Assembly: GCF_902635505.1 (NCBI RefSeq)
Contig: NC_045427.1
Coordinates: forward strand, 339,018,411 to 339,082,410
DNA from: Sarcophilus harrisii
Lineage: Eukaryota > Chordata > Mammalia > Dasyuromorphia > Dasyuridae
Direction: 5' to 3'
Length of the DNA: 64,000 nt
In this document: positions 59,550 to 64,000 of the stretch, in pieces
How the letters are laid out: the number at the start of each line of letters is the position of its first letter
Numbering within the stretch: the first letter of the stretch is position 1
Notes under the pieces: generated by a model
Databases searched by the model: none
The model's input: the letters and a program-made list of their open reading frames with translations, nothing else
Told to the model about the DNA's origin: nothing
Program-made: the position numbers and the translations under genes

Positions 59550-60110
59550 GTGGTATGAGATGTTGGTCTAAACCTAATTTCTGCCAGACCACTCTCCATT
59601 TTTCTCAATATTTTTGCAAAATAGTGAGTTCTTATAGTTCTGCTCCCTTTGCTTTGTGTTGGTTCAAATAACCGTAGGTTTCTCTGAAACTGTCTCTTAT
59701 AATATTCATTATATTTGTAAGCTATAATTTACTTAGCCATCACCCTATTGATGAATGACTCTTAAGTTTATAGTTCTTTGTTATTACAAAAATAATTTAT
59801 TTCTATACTGGGGTCAAAAGTATATACAATTTAGTGACTTTTTCCATGAAGTTCCTAATTCCTTGCCAAAATGGCAGAATTTATCAGCCATTGATAAATT
59901 CAGTTGATCTGATCTAATCCTAGCTCTAATCACACCTTCATCACCAGAATATTGATGTACTTGTCTTTCCACAATCCTTTTCAGTAACTATCATTTTCCC
60001 CTTCTTGTCATTTTTGTTAATATGATGGATATGAGAACTTCAGAGTTTTCTTAACGTTTATTTCTCTTAGTATTAGTGACTTAGAGTAGTGGTTTGCCTA
60101 TTACCAAAAA
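59550..60110 (-). mobile_element. Old L1 ORF2 fragments, minus strand
   Basis: GGTATGAGATGTTGGTCTAA, AACCTAATTTCTGCCAGACC, then GCAAAATAGTGAGTTCTTAT match antisense L1 ORF2. After 59640 the text jumps to the ORF2 end and 3' part (GCCATCACCCTATTGATGAA), so there is an internal deletion. Confidence 0.65.
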
Positions 60111-60299
60111 GTTTGCAGTAATGATGGAAGGGTGTTCATATGAAAAAAATTTTAATAGTGCTTTAAGTAGTAAATAACTATAGAGAATATTATGAATAAT
60201 ATATTAAATTATACTAGGGAATCATTGGGACAGGTTAGTTATACAACATACAGAAGCAAACTAAAATTTTAATAACATAGTTTTTGATAATTGCTAACA

Positions 60300-61245
60300 C
60301 CTTAATGTAGCAAGAACTTTGTTTTCAACAAATGCTGTTAGAAAAACTGGAAATTAACCTGACTTAAATTAGGCTCGGATCATTTCATACCATATGTTAA
60401 GATGAGTTCTGAGTGGATATATGATACAGGTATATGAAAGTTCACATTATAAATTAGAGGACCAAGGAAGAATGTATTATTGGAGCTATTGATATAAAAG
60501 TTCATCATCAAACAAGGTATAGAAAAGATTACAAAAGAAAATGGATGATTTTTATTAAAAGCAAAGAGTTTTGTATATCTGAAATTAATGTAGTTAAAAC
60601 TAGAAGAGAAACAGTTAACTTGGGGGGAAAATCTTTGCAGTAAATTTTTTTTCTGATGAAAATCCAACATCAAAGATTAAGTAACTGACTCAAGTATATT
60701 TGAGCAGAAAAAATTCTCCCATTGATAAGTTAGTTAGTAAAAGGATATGAACAGACAATTTTCAGAGGAATAAATCAAAGTTATCAACAAACATAGAAAA
60801 ATGCTCCAAATCACAAATGATTAGAGAGATACACATTAAAACAACTCTGATGCTCTCTTTCATATTAATTAGATTAACAAAAATGATCATAAAAAGAAAA
60901 CTGAAATTATTAAAGGACTTATGACAAATTAATATATTGTTGGAGCTAGTGGTTCCAGAAAACAATATATAATTAAAACTAAAAAGTAACAGAATTGTAT
61001 TTATCTTTGGCCCAGTGATGTCTGTAATAGGCCTATATGTCAAAGAGATCAAAGAATGAAGAAAGGGCATTTATGTACAATAAATGTAGTCACTCTTTGT
61101 AGTGGCAAAGTACTATAAGAGTATGAATAAATAGTAGCATATAAATGTAATGGAAAATTAATGGGAAGACAAAATGCTGGGAAATTTGTGTGAACTGATG
61201 CAGTATAAGAACAGAACTTAGAAAACAAATTGTATAAGAAAACCT
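60300..61245 (+). mobile_element. Old L1 ORF2 C-terminal fragment
   Basis: AGGATATGAACAGACAATTT, AAATGCTCCAAATCACAAAT and ACACATTAAAACAACTCTGA mark the ORF2 end, followed by ACTGATGCAGTATAAGAACA near 61195. It is strongly diverged and there is no open frame. Confidence 0.68.
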
Positions 61246-61251
61246 ATTTGT

Positions 61252-61505
61252 TGTTTGTCCTTTGTTCTCCAAGATGACTATGACATCAGGGAGGTGATGC
61301 CTTGGCAAATGAATTGAATTTAAGTAAGGGAGGGCTGTGTAAAGTCATCAATCCATCTGATTGGAGATGGTCCTAGATGCAATAAGAGACCTTAACCTTT
61401 TGAAACTAAGGGATTTAACAGGTTTCAGGTTGACTGAGTCAACTGCTCATTCAGTAATTAAGGCTAGGCTAAGAAAGTAGTAGAAGGGGAAGAAGGAGCC
61501 TAAAA
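61252..61505. repeat. Interspersed repeat of uncertain class
   Basis: GTTTGTCCTTTGTTCTCCAA, GATGACTATGACATCAGGGA, GGTGATGCCTTGGCAAATG, and later GGAGATGGTCCTAGATGCAA match a repeat I recall from marsupial DNA. I cannot assign its class. Confidence 0.55.
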
Positions 61506-61559
61506 GTGAGGAAAGAAACCAAAGACAAAAATCTACTATTATAAGAAACTAAATAATTG

Positions 61560-63080
61560 AAATTCTAAGAGAGAAAACTTCAATAAAAACCTAACTTACA
61601 AAGCATTTAAACCAATGGAAGGGCTCATAAGGAAAGAAAAATGAATACAAATGCATAGAAAAGTCAGAATACAATAAGCAAGTAATATGCTGTGAAAGAA
61701 AATGCACAAAAAATTCTTCAGAGGAAAAAGGGAAGCCTACAAATTCCTTTGACCTTATATTCATCACCAAGAAATATGAGAATGATTTTTAAAAATAGAT
61801 AAACTTTTAACATAAAATAATAAGGATGATATTAGGTTGGCAATCAGATCCCAGACAGTTGAAAAAATAACATTGTCATAGAACTGATCTAGAAGACAAG
61901 ATTCACAGAAATAACTTACAAAACAGAGATCTTCTGAAAGAACATGATAGATTAAAAAAAAAAAAACTCAATTGCTATCTGCACATTAGGAAGTAACATA
62001 AGTAAACTTTCCAGAACTTGTGAATGCAGAAAACAAAGACCAAGTAACTGAATCCACAGATCACCACTAGTGGAAAAACTCCAAGGTAAGTAATGGGTGA
62101 AATTATGAAATTTCATTATATCATAATGCAATTATTTAATTATTTTTATATTTTTATTATTTTCCGAGCATTAATTTAATTATTTAAGCTACTCATCATT
62201 TAATTATTTAGTATTAGTTATTAATTATTTATTTTTACTCAATATTTAAATTTACTTATTTAATTATTATCTAATTCAATTATTATCTAATTTATTTATA
62301 ACTATAATAACAAAAACAGATATTACCAAGTAAAACGTATCTTCACATGTGAAGATCAATTTGAATAGCCCATGATTATTTCAACATCAAAAGAACTTAA
62401 AGGAGTGATTAAATAGAACATCTCCAAAAGTAAAGATCCACCTACAACCCAAAGTAACATATCCTACAAAGCTAAGGCTAATAGGTGAACAAAATTGGAT
62501 GTTCAACCAAAAAAGGGGAAGGGAGAACTGGAGGCATTCCTCAGGGTATGGGGAAGGAATCTCAACAGTGAGCAGAATATCTTACAAACATTTTAAAGAA
62601 GAGAAACATAAAAACTTAATATAAGAAACTGAACTGAGAAGCAAAGGAAAGAACAAGGGATACAACGAATCTAAAGAGCTGAAGATTTAATGGGAAGTTA
62701 AAAAATCAAGAGGATTGAAAGGAGGAAACCTTAATTAATATTCTGTGGGCCAAATCTCTGTAAAGCAAATCCATATGTGTTATGAGAGCATATGACAGTA
62801 AGAAATCTGTAGTATCAAAGAAGGGAAATAAGACAGAGGGAAACTGGTAATATACCCTACCTACTTAGTCCATAGGGGAGCAAGAAAGAATTGTGGTTTC
62901 TTTGTTGAGGCATATGGGGCTATCAGAGAATAGGTTAAAAACACAGAAGGATGGGGGACAAAAAAAAATGGGACTCAGTTCTGAAGGAGAAAGAAAAAGA
63001 TACAGGTAGAGAATTTTACCAGTAGGAAGGAGGTTTATGTGTATGATGGAACTGAGGGTTCCTCTAACATATGGGAAGCA
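61560..63080 (+). mobile_element. Old L1/HAL1-like ORF1 remnant
   Basis: The A-rich text contains an ORF1-like end near 62450-62520 (CAAAGTAACATATCCTACAA, AAATTGGATGTTCAACCAAA) followed by spacer-like purine-rich sequence. An ATTTAATTATT-rich simple region interrupts it at about 62110-62310. The call rests on style and a few landmarks. Confidence 0.5.
62110..62310. repeat. AT-rich degenerate repeat
   Basis: ATTTAATTATTTA-like units recur many times with little G or C. This is probably an expanded low-complexity tract. Confidence 0.85.
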
Positions 63081-63189
63081 TTTTGCCCATTAGATGAGCA
63101 ATACTAAGAGAAGATTTGCATTTCCTAAGATCGTATTACATTACAGTAGAAGGAAGGAAAGAAACAAACTTTTTCTTTTTCTTTATTAA

Positions 63190-63420
63190 ATGCCTACTGT
63201 ATTGCAAGCATTATACTAAACACTTTACAAATATCTCATTTGATTTCACAACAAACCTAGGATATAAGTGCTATTATTCATTCTCTCTCTCTCTCTCTCT
63301 CTCTTTTATGGTTGAGAAAACTGATTTGTCTAAGGTCACATACATCTGAGTTAGATTTGAACTGAAGTCTTCCCTGATTTCAGATCCAGTACTGTCTCCA
63401 TTATGCCAACTTGTAGCTTC
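63190..63420 (-). mobile_element. MIR-like SINE, minus strand, with (CT)n inside
   Basis: ACTAAACACTTTACAAATAT, CTAGGATATAAGTGCTATTA, a CT microsatellite (about 63281-63303), then GGTTGAGAAAACTGATTTG and TAGATTTGAACTGAAGTCTT. The CT run expanded within the SINE body. Confidence 0.78.
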
Positions 63421-63479
63421 TGTAGAAAAAAATGTATGAATCTTTAAGGACCTTCAACACAGGGGGATGTGGGGGATGT

Positions 63480-63880
63480 GGTAGAACATAACCAGGTATC
63501 ATGGTCTACCTTCCTCCATACTTTTCTGTGTAGCCATAGTAGCTTCCTCACAAGACATTCTTCCCATATTACATCTTTCATCTCTGTGCCTTTTTACTGA
63601 CTCCTGCATCCATTCATCCCTGTCCTTCATGCCTAGAGCACCCTCCTAATGTCTTCTATTGGGAATTTCTTGTTTTCTTCAGAATTCACCTTTCACAAGT
63701 TTTTCCTGGTTGCTCCAGGGGCTAATTAATGCTTTCTCATTTATGGATAGATGTATATGTATTTTCCCCTATTGGACTAAGTTTTTGTAGAACAGGAACT
63801 ATAACTTTTGCTCTTATATCCCTACTACTTAGATACTAAATAGCTCCTAATTAATTACCTAGAATTTGGAATAGACTAGA
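63480..63880 (+). mobile_element. L2/CR1-like 3' end, plus strand
   Basis: GTCCTTCATGCCTAGAGCAC, CACAAGTTTTTCCTGGTTGC, TTTTCCCCTATTGGACTAAG and GTAGAACAGGAACTATAACT follow the layout of an L2-type 3' region with many changes. Confidence 0.55.
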
Positions 63881-64000
63881 AGGGAAGAGAAATGAAAAGG
63901 CAAATTACAACTTTTTGAACTACACACCTCATAAGGAAGGGAAAGGCCAGGCTCAAAAGAGAGGAAAGAGAAATACAGATAAAGAGAAATTAATTTAAGT

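Overview
The window is a repeat-dense, AT-rich stretch of mammalian nuclear DNA with one gene. The repeats point to a marsupial: L1 LINEs of the marsupial type, RTE/BovB-like LINEs, and tRNA-derived and CORE/MIR-like SINEs typical of marsupials. The form of the tRNA SINE looks more Australian than American to me, but that is a weak inference. Family names come from remembered consensus sequences, because no library search was possible.

The gene is ARF6 (CDS 33375-33902, + strand). Its 175-residue product matches the mammalian ARF6 sequence I know along its whole length. It sits in a CpG island (about 32090-33900) with an inverted CCAAT box, a GC box and a CRE-like site. The 5' leader carries three upstream ORFs, one of which overlaps the ARF6 start codon. 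The coding sequence has no intron, and a repeat-free 3' UTR of about 2.7 kb ends near 36630.

Layout. 1-17395: stacked L1 copies, including a 5'-truncated L1 with an 11-bp target duplication, an L1 5' half broken by a solo LTR and by an antisense L1 tail, and one L1 with a second, near full-length L1 inside it. 17396-31133: a solo LTR, a Ty3/Gypsy integrase fossil, an antisense L1 with a 14-bp duplication, split RTE LINE copies, old L1/HAL1-like remnants, and an LTR inside a SINE inside an L2. 31134-37260: mostly unique DNA holding ARF6. 37261-49400: SINEs and long antisense L2 remnants, plus a 73-bp patch whose two halves are exact copies of sequence 1.4 kb upstream and 2.8 kb downstream. 49905-53420: antisense L1 carrying an LTR. 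53640-59090: a nested stack of L2, L1, and SINE/LTR/L1 insertions. 59550-64000: old L1, SINE and L2-like remnants.

I found no tRNA or rRNA gene, no CRISPR array, no second protein-coding gene and no new gene system. The most unusual item is the two-source patch at 44805-44877, which looks like a templated repair or template-switching scar.
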